The translations under genes and the position numbers were made by a program. The notes under the pieces are model-generated. The model did no database searches. It saw only the letters and a program-made list of their open reading frames with translations, and was not told the DNA's origin. Positions 18,404-26,469 of a stretch of DNA of 64,000 nucleotides are shown here, one piece after another (the first letter of the stretch is position 1; the number at the start of each line of letters is the position of its first letter). The stretch is from Mycobacterium sp. 155 (GTDB lineage: Bacteria > Actinomycetota > Actinomycetes > Mycobacteriales > Mycobacteriaceae), in contig NZ_KB892705.1 of NCBI RefSeq assembly GCF_000373905.1, forward strand, positions 1,488,001 to 1,552,000. Direction: 5' to 3'.

Positions 18404-19388
18404 CTAGGCGAATACCCCGTTCAGAAAGTCGGTCTGTTCGCGAAGTGCCCGCTGGGCGACCGCGGTGCCCGGCGAGGCCATGTCGAAAACGTGAAATGTG
18501 CCGGCGTAACTATGGATATCTGTGCTGACACCCGCTGCGCACAACCGTTGGCCGTACTCGAGACCCTCGTCTTGTAATGGATCGACCTCGGCTGTGACCA
18601 CGAGCGCCCGAGGCAAGCCCGTCAGGTCGATGGCCATGGCCGGGGACGCGTCGCCGGATATCGGCCCGCCCAGGCCCCGCAGGTAGTGCGCCCACATCGT
18701 GCGACTCTGGACGGCGTTCCAGGCCGGCATATCCGCGCCCTCGTCCATCGAGGCCGTCCGCAGGCGATGGTCGGTGACGGGGAACAGCAGCAGCTGACCG
18801 ACCAACACGACGCTGGCGATATCCCTGCAGCGCAGCGCAACTGCGGCCGCCAGGCATCCCCCGGCGCTCTCCCCGCCGATGCAGATCAGACGTCGGTCGA
18901 CGTTGAGCTCGTCGGCGTTGTCCGACACCCACTGCACGACTGCCGACATGTCGTCCAAGCCTGCGGGATAGGGATTCTCAGGCGCCAACGCATAGTCGAC
19001 GCTGACGACAACGGACGAAGCGCGTTGCGCGTAGAGATGGCACCGCAGATGATCGGTCTCCAGACCGCCGAGGCAAAACGCCCCACCATGGGCGAATACC
19101 AATGCCCCCCCGGCGACGCGACCGGCCCCGGGGACGGTACAACCGCACCCGGGGTCTCGGTCGGCCGGGCGAACCCGATGAGATCGCGAACTCGGCGATA
19201 CTGACCGCATCGGGATCCACGCCGGGCACGTCGCGCGGTGTCACCGACGCCACTTGCCGGGCATCAACACGGCGGGCCTCTTCGACATCGCCCAGATCGG
19301 GAACGTCCAACTGCATTGCGACCGTTTGCAGTTCGCTCAACAGCCTGGCGTGGTGCCGATTCACCGCACGAAGTTCCGGTGTCCTCAA
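18404..19388 (-). pseudogene. Alpha/beta hydrolase (hormone-sensitive-lipase family), frameshifted
   Basis: The C-terminal frame carries the HSL signature LVFAHGGAFCLGG (oxyanion hole), the nucleophile elbow GGESAGGCLA, the acid in VDPLQDE and the catalytic His in AGTFHVF. The N-terminal part lies in another frame (from TTG 19388; DVPGVDPDAVSIAEF, RVRLYRP). One extra C in the CCCC/GGGG run at 19126-19133 accounts for the shift. The TTG start overlaps the permease stop (TTGA). Either a recent lesion or a homopolymer sequencing error; otherwise the enzyme is complete. Confidence 0.75.
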
Positions 19389-20938
19389 CTCAGGGCGGGT
19401 GCGCGGGGGCCGTCGTCCGGTTCTGTCTGCGACGTGGCCGCGTGCTCAGCGAGAATGCCCATCTTGCCGCGGCGGGTGAACCAGTACACCACGAACGCCA
19501 GGCCCAACATGATCGCCGGCGCCAGCACCCCACCCCACTGGAGGTACCAGTGGAATGGCTCTGCCGGGTTGTAGACATCCGGCCGCGGCCACGCGATATT
19601 GACGATCATCACGATTGCCCACAACGTTGCGGCCACTGCGACCGGGGTCCCGAATCTGCCGAGGCTGAAATACCCCTTCTCGGGCTGGGTCCAGCGACCT
19701 TGCAAGCGCTGCAGTGCATTCGGGCCAACAATGAGGAGGTAAGAGGTCAAGGCCAGGATGATGGTGGTGCCGGACACGACGAGGAAGATCTGCGGCTGCC
19801 CCATGTTGAAGACGAGTATCAAGATGGCGATGATCGCGACGCCGATGGTCGGCACCACAGGGACTTTTACTCGCTCGTTGACCTTCGAGACGAACCGCGA
19901 GCCGGGAAATGCGTTGTCGCGGGCCATGGCGAACATCAGGTTGACCGCGCCGGTCTGATTGGCCATGCCACAGACGAAGACGGCGAACGCACCGCAGAAC
20001 AAGAAAAGATCGCCAACCGTATCCCCCAGTGTGCTTTTGACGACGTACGTCAACCCACCGGAGGCAATCTCGTCCGCGCCGAGATCTTTCACGGCCATCA
20101 CCGAGAACAGGATCAGCAGAGCACCGAACACACCGGACGCCAGCAATGCGCGGATGATCGCCTTCGGCCCGTTCTTCCGAGGATTGATGGTCTCCTCACT
20201 GAGCGTGGTCGCCGAGTCGAACCCCCACATCACCAGCAGCCCGAGCATGAGGCACAGCAGCAGGGCGCCGAAGTATCCCGTGCTGTAATTGTTTTCGGTG
20301 CCGTTGGTCTCGAATACGACCGATGGCCCGCGCTTGGCGTGGAACAACAGCAACACGATCAGCACCAGCGACGCGACGAGTTCGATGGACACACCGATGT
20401 TGTTGACGAGAGCGCGCACCTTGGTACCGCAGAGCATGACCACGGTGGTCCCGACCAGCATGAGTGAACCGAGGATGACGGAATTGATGCTGGCGTCATT
20501 GGGTCCGGTGCCGTCGCCGTAGAGCCAGAAGACGTCCGAGATGCTGGGCAGAATCGCCTGCATGGTCAGCGCGACTGCCGCCGAAGACACCACCAACGCG
20601 AGAATCATCGCTGAGCCCGCCATCCACGCCACGCCAGTCTTGGCAATGTGCTTCGACCAGTTGTACACCGATCCCGTCAACGGGTATTTCACCGCCAGCT
20701 CAGCGAAAACCAGCGCGAACAGCAGCTGGCCGCCGATAGACACAATCCACGCCCAGAACGATGCCGGGCCACCGCTGGCGTATGTGAAACCGAACAGCAG
20801 AAACATGCCGGTGAGAATCGAAATGAATGCAAACCCCGTCGCGAACGTTGAGAACTGACCCAGTGAGCGAGTCAGCTCCTGCCGGTATCCCAGCTTCGCA
20901 AGAAGCTGATCGTCCTCGTGGTGGTCGTAGTCAGCCAT
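19385..20938 (-). CDS. APC-superfamily amino acid permease
   Basis: A 517-residue protein with about 12 membrane segments and the amino acid/GABA permease pattern: TRSLGQFSTFATGFAFISIL at segment 1, ELAVKYPLTGSVYNW, and LLVMWGFDSATTLSEETINP, typical of the BAT1/GabP-like ACT group. It should import an amino acid or amine by proton coupling. It is divergent from the oxidase at 21181 with two operator boxes between, and translationally coupled to the broken esterase. An amino-acid-type importer favours a hydroxyproline- or amine-like substrate for the cluster. Confidence 0.88.
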   Translation of the reverse strand: MADYDHHEDDQLLAKLGYRQELTRSLGQFSTFATGFAFISILTGMFLLFGFTYASGGPASFWAWIVSIGGQLLFALVFAELAVKYPLTGSVYNWSKHIAKTGVAWMAGSAMILALVVSSAAVALTMQAILPSISDVFWLYGDGTGPNDASINSVILGSLMLVGTTVVMLCGTKVRALVNNIGVSIELVASLVLIVLLLFHAKRGPSVVFETNGTENNYSTGYFGALLLCLMLGLLVMWGFDSATTLSEETINPRKNGPKAIIRALLASGVFGALLILFSVMAVKDLGADEIASGGLTYVVKSTLGDTVGDLFLFCGAFAVFVCGMANQTGAVNLMFAMARDNAFPGSRFVSKVNERVKVPVVPTIGVAIIAILILVFNMGQPQIFLVVSGTTIILALTSYLLIVGPNALQRLQGRWTQPEKGYFSLGRFGTPVAVAATLWAIVMIVNIAWPRPDVYNPAEPFHWYLQWGGVLAPAIMLGLAFVVYWFTRRGKMGILAEHAATSQTEPDDGPRAPALS

Positions 20939-20991
20939 TGGCGTGAGTGGTCCCTTCAGTAGTCAACGTGGGATCGGCGAGACCTAATCGT

Positions 20992-21015
20992 TCACCGGTA
21001 ATATGTTACCGGTTA
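20992..21015. promoter_or_regulatory. Heptad-spaced operator between the permease and the second oxidase
   Basis: TCACCGGTAA (20992-21001), TAATATGTTA (20999) and TTACCGGTTA (21006-21015) follow each other in 7-bp steps, the same architecture as 7113-7136. It lies 54 bp from the permease start and 166 bp from the oxidase start. Confidence 0.65.
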
Positions 21016-21180
21016 CTATGCGCCCGGTCGATGGAGCTGTCAACAGATGCCCCAAGGCGATGGGGGCCAAGCGTGGACAATTTGGCCGCACGGAACACCG
21101 ACGCGCGTTCGCCTCTGGACAACTCATCGGTGACATGTAGTCTGTCACATACCACCAGCGAACACATACGGAGAATGCTC

Positions 21181-22413
21181 ATGAGCGACGCCACGGCCAC
21201 CACCCGCCACTGGGAGAACTGGGGAGGAAACCAGGGCTTCGACTATGTCGCGAGCGTCACCGCAGCGACCGATGACGACGTGGTGTCAGCGGTCCGCGAG
21301 GCAGTACGTGGCAATCACGGGCTGCGCGTTGCCGGCAGCGGCCACTCGTTCACTCCGATCGTGCAGACCGACCACACGTTGCTGAACATCACGGCACTGT
21401 CCGGCGTCGTCGATGTCGATACATCGCGCCACCGGGCCACCGTGCGCGCCGGCACGGGTCTCGCCGATGTCGGCGCCCCGTTGTGGGACGCGGGAATGTC
21501 CCTTGCGAACCAGGGCGACGTTGACGCACAGACGATTTCGGGCGCGATTGCGACCGGAACCAAAGGCTCGGGACCCCTGTTCGGCAGCTTGTCGTCTACG
21601 GTCCGCGGGGTGCGTCTGGTCAATGGCGAAGGCGAGATCGTGACCATTACCGAGGACCAGCCCGACCTTCTGCACGCCGCTCAAGTTTCGGTCGGCATGC
21701 TCGGGGTCTTTCTGGACCTCACCCTGCAGTGCGTGCCCGCCTACAAGCTCCGTGAACAGAACGCCGTCCTGCCGTTCTCCGAAGTCGACGCGCGGTGGGA
21801 CGAGTTCCTGTCCAGCTACCGGCATTTCTCGTTCTGGTGGCTCCCCACCGACGAGTCTTCGGCGATGTACGACCTCGGCGATCTGCCGAAGGACCATTGC
21901 GTGGTCAAACTGCTGACCGAGGAGCCCCCGACGGCCGCAGACATCGATGGCGAGCCGGGATCGCGGACAGGTCGGGCGCATCTCATCTATCCCGATGCGA
22001 CGACAGACGCCCGTTTCCATGAACTCGAGTACATGGTGCCGGCCGAATACGGGCGCGCCGCGCTCGGCACGTTGCGCGATTTGATGCTGACCCGTCATAC
22101 CGATCAGATCAGCCCGGTTCAGATTCGGTGGCAGCGGGCGGACGAGGCGTACCTGTCGGCGCAATACCACCGCGACACGGTGTCCGTGTCGGTGTCAGGC
22201 AAGCCCGGCACCACCTATGAACCGTTCCTGCGCGACCTCGACCGCGAGTTGCAGCAGTTCGATGCGCGACCGCACTGGGGCAAAATCCACTACCTCACCC
22301 GGGACCGCGCCGAACAGCTCTACCCGAAATACGAAGAATTCCAGGAGATCCGACGTCGGTTCGACCCGCACGGCATCTTCCTCAATCCCCACCTGCGCGA
22401 ACTGTTCGGATGA
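21181..22413 (+). CDS. FAD-binding D-arabinono-1,4-lactone oxidase family protein (second copy)
   Basis: A 410-residue oxidase clearly related to the one at 5767-7032: RVAGSGHSFTPI (covalent FAD His), NQGDVDAQTISGAIATGTKG, HWGKIHYLTRDRAEQLYP and a tail ending in IFLNPHLRELFG. The central substrate domain differs more than the FAD domain, so the two may act on different substrates. ATG 21181 has GGAG 8 bases upstream; ATG 21175 is an alternative. It shares the operator region at 20992 with the permease. Confidence 0.87.
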   Translation: MSDATATTRHWENWGGNQGFDYVASVTAATDDDVVSAVREAVRGNHGLRVAGSGHSFTPIVQTDHTLLNITALSGVVDVDTSRHRATVRAGTGLADVGAPLWDAGMSLANQGDVDAQTISGAIATGTKGSGPLFGSLSSTVRGVRLVNGEGEIVTITEDQPDLLHAAQVSVGMLGVFLDLTLQCVPAYKLREQNAVLPFSEVDARWDEFLSSYRHFSFWWLPTDESSAMYDLGDLPKDHCVVKLLTEEPPTAADIDGEPGSRTGRAHLIYPDATTDARFHELEYMVPAEYGRAALGTLRDLMLTRHTDQISPVQIRWQRADEAYLSAQYHRDTVSVSVSGKPGTTYEPFLRDLDRELQQFDARPHWGKIHYLTRDRAEQLYPKYEEFQEIRRRFDPHGIFLNPHLRELFG

Positions 22414-22421
22414 CGCGCCGC

Positions 22422-22451
22422 CCGCACGCATCAGAAGTCTGATGCGTGCGG
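22422..22451. terminator. Bidirectional hairpin terminator between convergent genes
   Basis: CCGCACGCATCAGA and TCTGATGCGTGCGG form a perfect 14-bp inverted repeat around a central AG. It lies between the oxidase stop (22413) and the convergent LLM gene; the LLM stop codon (22433-22431) is inside the stem. Confidence 0.7.
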
Positions 22452-23324
22452 ACCAGCAAGAATCAGCGGTCGAAAATCGGTCACCCAGTCGTCGTGGAGA
22501 CGACGTGGTTCGCTCACTCGCCAGTTCAGTCCGGCGGCGTCGAGGTCACGGGAGCTGACGCCGACTCGTGCGGTGGTGGCGATGACGTAGCTGTCCTCGC
22601 GCTCGACTCTCTCACGCCACTCCCGTACTTCTGCGGGCGTCAACCCCTGATAGTCCTTGGCGATCGCGAAGACCCCGTCCCAGCGCTTCGCGCGCGCGAG
22701 TGGGCCGCCAGAAGTTCCGACCGAGGCGGTCCAGATCGGCGGTCGCGGACGTTGGTAAGCGCCCGGCTTCAAGTGGGCATGCACGTTGTACGCGGGTCCC
22801 GCGTGGTCCACCGCGTCTCCGGCGAACATGGTGTCGATAATCCCGAGGCCCTCGTCAAGCAAGGCGGCGCGGGCGCGAAGTTCCGTCTCTTCGCCGAAAT
22901 CCGCGAACTCCTCCTTTGACGGGGAGCCCAATCCGAAGCCAGCGATCAAGCGCCCCCGCGAAAGGTGATCGAGCGTGATGAGCTCCTTGGCGACCTTCCA
23001 TGGGCGGCGCCGCGGGAGCGCGGTCACCATGGGTCCGATGGCAATCGTCGAAGTTGACGTCGCGATGGCCGACAAGAGCACAGCCGGATCCAGCACGTCG
23101 ACACGTTCGTCGGCTTCGGTCTGCAGCGTGTCCCAGACGAAGAATCCGTCCCACCCTACGGCCTCGGCTTGTACCGCCAATTCCACAATGGCATTTGGGT
23201 TTCCGACGTTAGGCACATTGACTGCTTGCTTGAGATTGATGATCGTCTCCCCGCTATCGACCGTCGCCTCGGAGGGGATTGCGCCGCCGAGGATTGCTGG
23301 TTGCCGCGCTCGTCGGGTCTGCAC
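22431..23324 (-). CDS. LLM-class flavin-dependent oxidoreductase
   Basis: A luciferase-like F420/FMN monooxygenase of up to 297 residues. Homology starts near INLKQAVNVPNVGNPNAIVE and continues with EAVGWDGFFVWDTL, AIGPMVTALPRRRPWKVAKE, LDHLSRGRLIAGFGLG and PPIWTASVG. The only plausible ATG is 23324, which adds about 30 residues without family similarity; an unusual downstream start is possible. It is divergent from the MHS transporter at 23534 with an operator between. The electron donor (FMNH2 or F420H2) cannot be told from the sequence. Confidence 0.8.
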   Translation of the reverse strand: MQTRRARQPAILGGAIPSEATVDSGETIINLKQAVNVPNVGNPNAIVELAVQAEAVGWDGFFVWDTLQTEADERVDVLDPAVLLSAIATSTSTIAIGPMVTALPRRRPWKVAKELITLDHLSRGRLIAGFGLGSPSKEEFADFGEETELRARAALLDEGLGIIDTMFAGDAVDHAGPAYNVHAHLKPGAYQRPRPPIWTASVGTSGGPLARAKRWDGVFAIAKDYQGLTPAEVREWRERVEREDSYVIATTARVGVSSRDLDAAGLNWRVSEPRRLHDDWVTDFRPLILAGPHASDF

Positions 23325-23440
23325 TGCTCACTGTCGTCGCCACAGATTCGCTGAAATCCGCCAGGGTCCGCAAGGACTGACGGACCACCAGACGCCTTGT
23401 TGCAAATGGCCAAACACGCATTGCGACTGCTGCTCTAATG

Positions 23441-23464
23441 TTATATTTTACCTGTAACGGATAA
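23441..23464. promoter_or_regulatory. Heptad-spaced operator between the LLM gene and the MHS transporter
   Basis: TTATATTTTA (23441), TTACCTGTAA (23448-23457) and TAACGGATAA (23455-23464) in 7-bp steps; one mismatch in the central CCGG. It lies in the divergent promoter region. Confidence 0.5.
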
Positions 23465-23533
23465 CATGTCAAAATTGCTGCTGTGTTGCTTCAAGAGGCT
23501 GGTTCACATATCAGCCCAGAGGGGATCACCACC

Positions 23534-24904
23534 ATGACATCTCCCGTCGTCGCGCACGATCATGCCCAGATTCGCGACTGGCCCCGCCAGATCAAACGAG
23601 CAGTGCTCGGCGCCGCCGTCGGAAATATCCTCGAGTGGTACGACTACTTCGTTTATGGCACCTTGGCGGGCCTAGTCTTTCCGACGCTTTTTTTCCCCGA
23701 GGCTGACCGGTTGACGGGGACAGTCGCGTCATTCGCGACGTTCTTCGTGGGTTTTCTCGCGCGGCCCATCGGCGCCCTCATCTTCGGACATTTCGGCGAC
23801 AAGCACGGCCGTAAGAACACTCTGCTGGTGTCACTATTGATCATGTGTGGCGGATCGCTCGCCATCGGGCTCCTACCGACCTATAACCATGTCGGCATAT
23901 GGGCGCCAATCCTCCTGGTTGTGTTCCGGTTCGTCCAAGGAGTGGGTGTCGGTGGCGAGTGGGGTGGCGCGGTGACGCTCGCCGCAGAATGGGCACCCAA
24001 CAACCGTCGCGGTCTAGTGACCAGCTTCGTGGAACTGGCTGCCCCCATCGCCACCCTCATCGCGGTCGCTGCCGTTTCGGTTTCGTCGGCGCTCTCCGGC
24101 GAGAACTTCGACGCGAGCAACTGGACTGCAGGCTGGCGTTGGCCCTTTTACGCCTCGATTGTCATCGCGGTAATCGGCTTCTACTTACGTATGAAGGTCG
24201 ATGAGTCTCCGGAGTTCCTTGCTGCCAAGGAAACCCAGGCTAAGGACGTTGCGAAGGGTGCGGAGGCGAAGACGCCACTGATAGTCCTCTTGCGGACCCA
24301 GTGGCGAGAGGTCATCCTCTGCGCAATGTTGCGCGCCGCGGAGAACTCCTCCTACTACATCTTCACCACCTTCGCCGTCCCCCTGGCCGTGCTCTACGTT
24401 GGCATGAAAGAGCAAACGATTCTCAACACGATCACAATCGCCTCTGCGGTCAGCATCCCGGTGCTGCTCTACGCGGGACATCTGTCCGATCGACTCGGCC
24501 GCGCCAAGGTATACATGGGCAGCGCTGTCTTCATGATGTTCGCGACCATCGTTTTCTTCGGCGTATTGCAGTGGGGCGGAAGCGCGATCATCATCGCCGC
24601 CTTCTGCCTGTCGCTTGTGCCGTGGGCGGCTCATTACGGAGCACAGCCGGCATTGATCCTGGAGTCGTTCAATACGCTGCAGCGGTACTCTGGTGCGAGC
24701 CTCGGCTACCAGATCGCGTCGCCGTTATGGGGAGGCCTCTCTCCACTGATTGCCACCCTCCTGCTGTCAATCTCCGTTTGGCTCGTCGCGGGCTACCTCA
24801 TCGCACTGTGCATTATGACCATCGTCGCCACCGCAATCCTGGTGCGGGTGGTGAAGCGCTCGTTCGGTGTGGCGGGCAGCCTCGACACGGGAAACATCGT
24901 GTAA
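23534..24904 (+). CDS. MFS transporter, metabolite:H+ symporter (MHS) family
   Basis: A 456-residue, 12-segment permease. The start AVGNILEWYDYFVYGTLAGL, GHFGDKHGRKNTLL and FRFVQGVGVGGEWGGAVTLA are hallmarks of the MHS branch (KgtP, ProP, ShiA), which imports organic acids, betaines or osmolytes with protons. ATG 23534 is preceded by AGAGGGG; an upstream ATG frame from 23483 has no such site. Regulation through the operator at 23441 ties it to the catabolic cluster. Confidence 0.88.
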   Translation: MTSPVVAHDHAQIRDWPRQIKRAVLGAAVGNILEWYDYFVYGTLAGLVFPTLFFPEADRLTGTVASFATFFVGFLARPIGALIFGHFGDKHGRKNTLLVSLLIMCGGSLAIGLLPTYNHVGIWAPILLVVFRFVQGVGVGGEWGGAVTLAAEWAPNNRRGLVTSFVELAAPIATLIAVAAVSVSSALSGENFDASNWTAGWRWPFYASIVIAVIGFYLRMKVDESPEFLAAKETQAKDVAKGAEAKTPLIVLLRTQWREVILCAMLRAAENSSYYIFTTFAVPLAVLYVGMKEQTILNTITIASAVSIPVLLYAGHLSDRLGRAKVYMGSAVFMMFATIVFFGVLQWGGSAIIIAAFCLSLVPWAAHYGAQPALILESFNTLQRYSGASLGYQIASPLWGGLSPLIATLLLSISVWLVAGYLIALCIMTIVATAILVRVVKRSFGVAGSLDTGNIV

Positions 24905-25064
24905 ATGGTGACGAAGTGCCGCAGGGTCCAGGCGTGTCCCCGATGGTGCAGCGCCGTCCGGCTCAGCGGTACAACGTCGATGCGCCAGAACGATTTCGGC
25001 GGAGCGTGAGCGCGAGACCATCTACCTGCCCGGCCATGCGCGCATGACGTGACCGGGCGCCGCG

Positions 25065-25230
25065 ATGATTGTGCGGCGCCATGGTCGCCAAGGGCGAAAG
25101 GTAGCGAACTGGCCTGGCGAATCCGTTTGCGGGTACTGCTATCAGGCAGCCAAAAGAACAGTCGGAATCTGTGCATGCGGCCACGAGGGTGCGCTTCCCG
25201 GCATCGTCAACAATCGAGCCGCCACCAACC
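25065..25230 (+). pseudogene. N-terminal zinc-rich fragment of an actinobacterial tyrosine recombinase
   Basis: The frame from 25065 contains VCGYCYQAAKRTVGICACGH followed by EGALPGIVNNRAA, a cysteine-rich N-terminal module I associate with mycobacterial site-specific recombinases. Homology stops after about 55 residues with no catalytic domain. It belongs to the same type of element as the remnant at 2596-3364, here keeping the opposite end of the protein. The rest of 24905-25571 shows no supported gene. Confidence 0.5.
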
Positions 25231-25571
25231 ACAACGGTCAGACCGTCGCACATCCCAACTGGCCCTGGGTCTTTCGCGGATACCGACCCGGACCTTCCGG
25301 TAGGGCGCTACGAATCCGAACGCCACGGCTCCAGCTGACGAGGTCATCGCGACGATCTCGTCAGCACCAGCCGGATGTACGGCGCGCGTATCGCGCATTC
25401 AAAGGGCAGCTCGTCGACGTCGGACGCCGGGAGGAGATCACTGAAATCGCGGGGTAGCGTGCCTGTTCGGCTGAGTAGCGACGACGTCCCCAGTTCGTTG
25501 GCGAACGCTTCGGGGCAGTGCAGCGACTCAGCACGGGATTCGATTATGCGGTGCCGTCGGCGCCGCCGTCG

Positions 25572-25982
25572 TCAATCGCTGGCGTCGGAGGCCCTCCTTT
25601 CGAACTGCTCGGCGGGCCCGCCTTCGGCCGGACCCTGATCGCCGGCCAGACCGTGAAGGCTGGCCGAACCGCGACCGCCGGTCGGATTTGCATCGCCGGT
25701 CGTCGAAGTCGTGGTGGGGTTGGAGCCGCCGTCGGCGGGGCCTTCGCCCTCCGTGCTGCTGTCGGCGTCGTCGTCATCGCTGTAGTCATAGGCTGTTTCG
25801 AACTGCTCGGCGGCGCCTTCGCCGCCGGCGCTGCCGTCGTCATCACTGGGGTCGGAGGCCCTCCTTTCGAACTGCTCGGCGGGCCCGCCTTCGGCCGGAC
25901 CCTGATCGCCGGCCAGACCGTGAAGGCTGGCCGAACCGCGACGGCTTGTCGGCGAAGTGGTGATGTCGTCGCTGATTCCCAT
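25572..25982 (-). CDS. Acidic low-complexity protein with a duplicated module
   Basis: A 136-residue protein I do not recognise. The start ATG 25982 has an exceptionally strong AAGGAGGT ribosome site. The module ASLHGLAGDQGPAEGGPAEQ plus FERRASD occurs near both ends, encoded by a perfect 92-bp duplication; a shorter GEGAAEQFE variant lies between, with YDYSDDDDADSSTEGEG. It is rich in Asp, Glu, Gly and Ser and has no signal peptide or membrane segment. It lies 20 bp after the DUF3349 remnant, so the two may have formed an operon. Confidence 0.5.
   Translation of the reverse strand: MGISDDITTSPTSRRGSASLHGLAGDQGPAEGGPAEQFERRASDPSDDDGSAGGEGAAEQFETAYDYSDDDDADSSTEGEGPADGGSNPTTTSTTGDANPTGGRGSASLHGLAGDQGPAEGGPAEQFERRASDASD
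25584..25675 (+). repeat. 92-bp perfect direct repeat, copy 1
   Basis: Identical over 92 bases to 25851-25942, in the same orientation, within the acidic protein gene. The distance between starts is 267 bp, a multiple of three, so the reading frame is kept. Perfect identity implies a recent duplication or active gene conversion. Confidence 0.85.
25851..25942 (+). repeat. 92-bp perfect direct repeat, copy 2
   Basis: Second copy of the element at 25584-25675. A weaker, partial third relative (CGAACTGCTCGGCGG) lies at about 25799. Confidence 0.85.
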
Positions 25983-26002
25983 GGGATACCTCCTTCATCG
26001 AG

Positions 26003-26325
26003 CTACGTCTGGACTGACGTAGAACAAATCCATCCGTCGGCGGTGAGCGGGTCGGTGACGCGTTGCACGTCGTGCGGTGAGGGCATGGTGTCGATGACTT
26101 TGGTGATGGCCACTTCGATGTCGGTGATCGACACAGGTGATTGCCCGGTGGCGGTGAGTTGCGCGGCGACCGGGCGGGCTTCATTGTCGCTGAGTTGGTG
26201 TCGCAGAAGCGCCAGCAGCGGGCACGTAATCGGTGCCGGGAACATCCTCGGGGTAGCCCGCGCAAGAAGCCGAGCACCCGGAGCCACAATCGCTGGAATT
26301 GACATCTCACACTCCCAGACCAGCC
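26003..26325 (-). pseudogene. DUF3349 family protein with two frameshifts
   Basis: Three frames must be joined to recover a DUF3349 protein: LWLRVLGFL, then AGYPEDVPGTDYVP, then LLALLRHQLSDNEARPVAAQ with DIEVAITKVIDTMPSPHDVQ to the stop at 26003. DUF3349 is a small, nearly mycobacteria-specific helical family of unknown role, normally about 100 residues. Two indels within 60 bp (about 26230-26275) point to decay, or to poor sequence quality at this spot. Confidence 0.65.
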
Positions 26326-26469
26326 CGACCTAGTCTCCAACTCAATGTAGGCTTCAACCAGCGATTCCGCCCGCCGGAGTCTGCGGGCTAGGTCGCTGAC
26401 CGTGAAGTTTGCCTCGGTCTCCCCGTCGATCTCGACCGTGATGGCCGTGTCAGGATTGTCGGGGGCCAA
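26306..26469 (-). CDS. Hypothetical short protein, uncertain
   Basis: From ATG 26469 about 50 codons look protein-like: DTAITVEIDGETEANFTVSD then LARRLRRAESLVEAYIELET. The frame runs without a stop into the DUF3349 remnant, so the true end is unclear. A loosely similar ORF (DDPTYAITVTVETDIDRLEC) lies at 26928-27128 on the same strand. I do not recognise a family. Confidence 0.3.

Noticed and set aside
25518..26333. Open 271-codon plus-strand frame with repeated GG-PAFGRTLIAGQ segments
   Set aside because: The repeats are the complement of the 92-bp duplication. The minus-strand gene has the strong ribosome site, whereas this frame starts without one and runs across the DUF3349 remnant.
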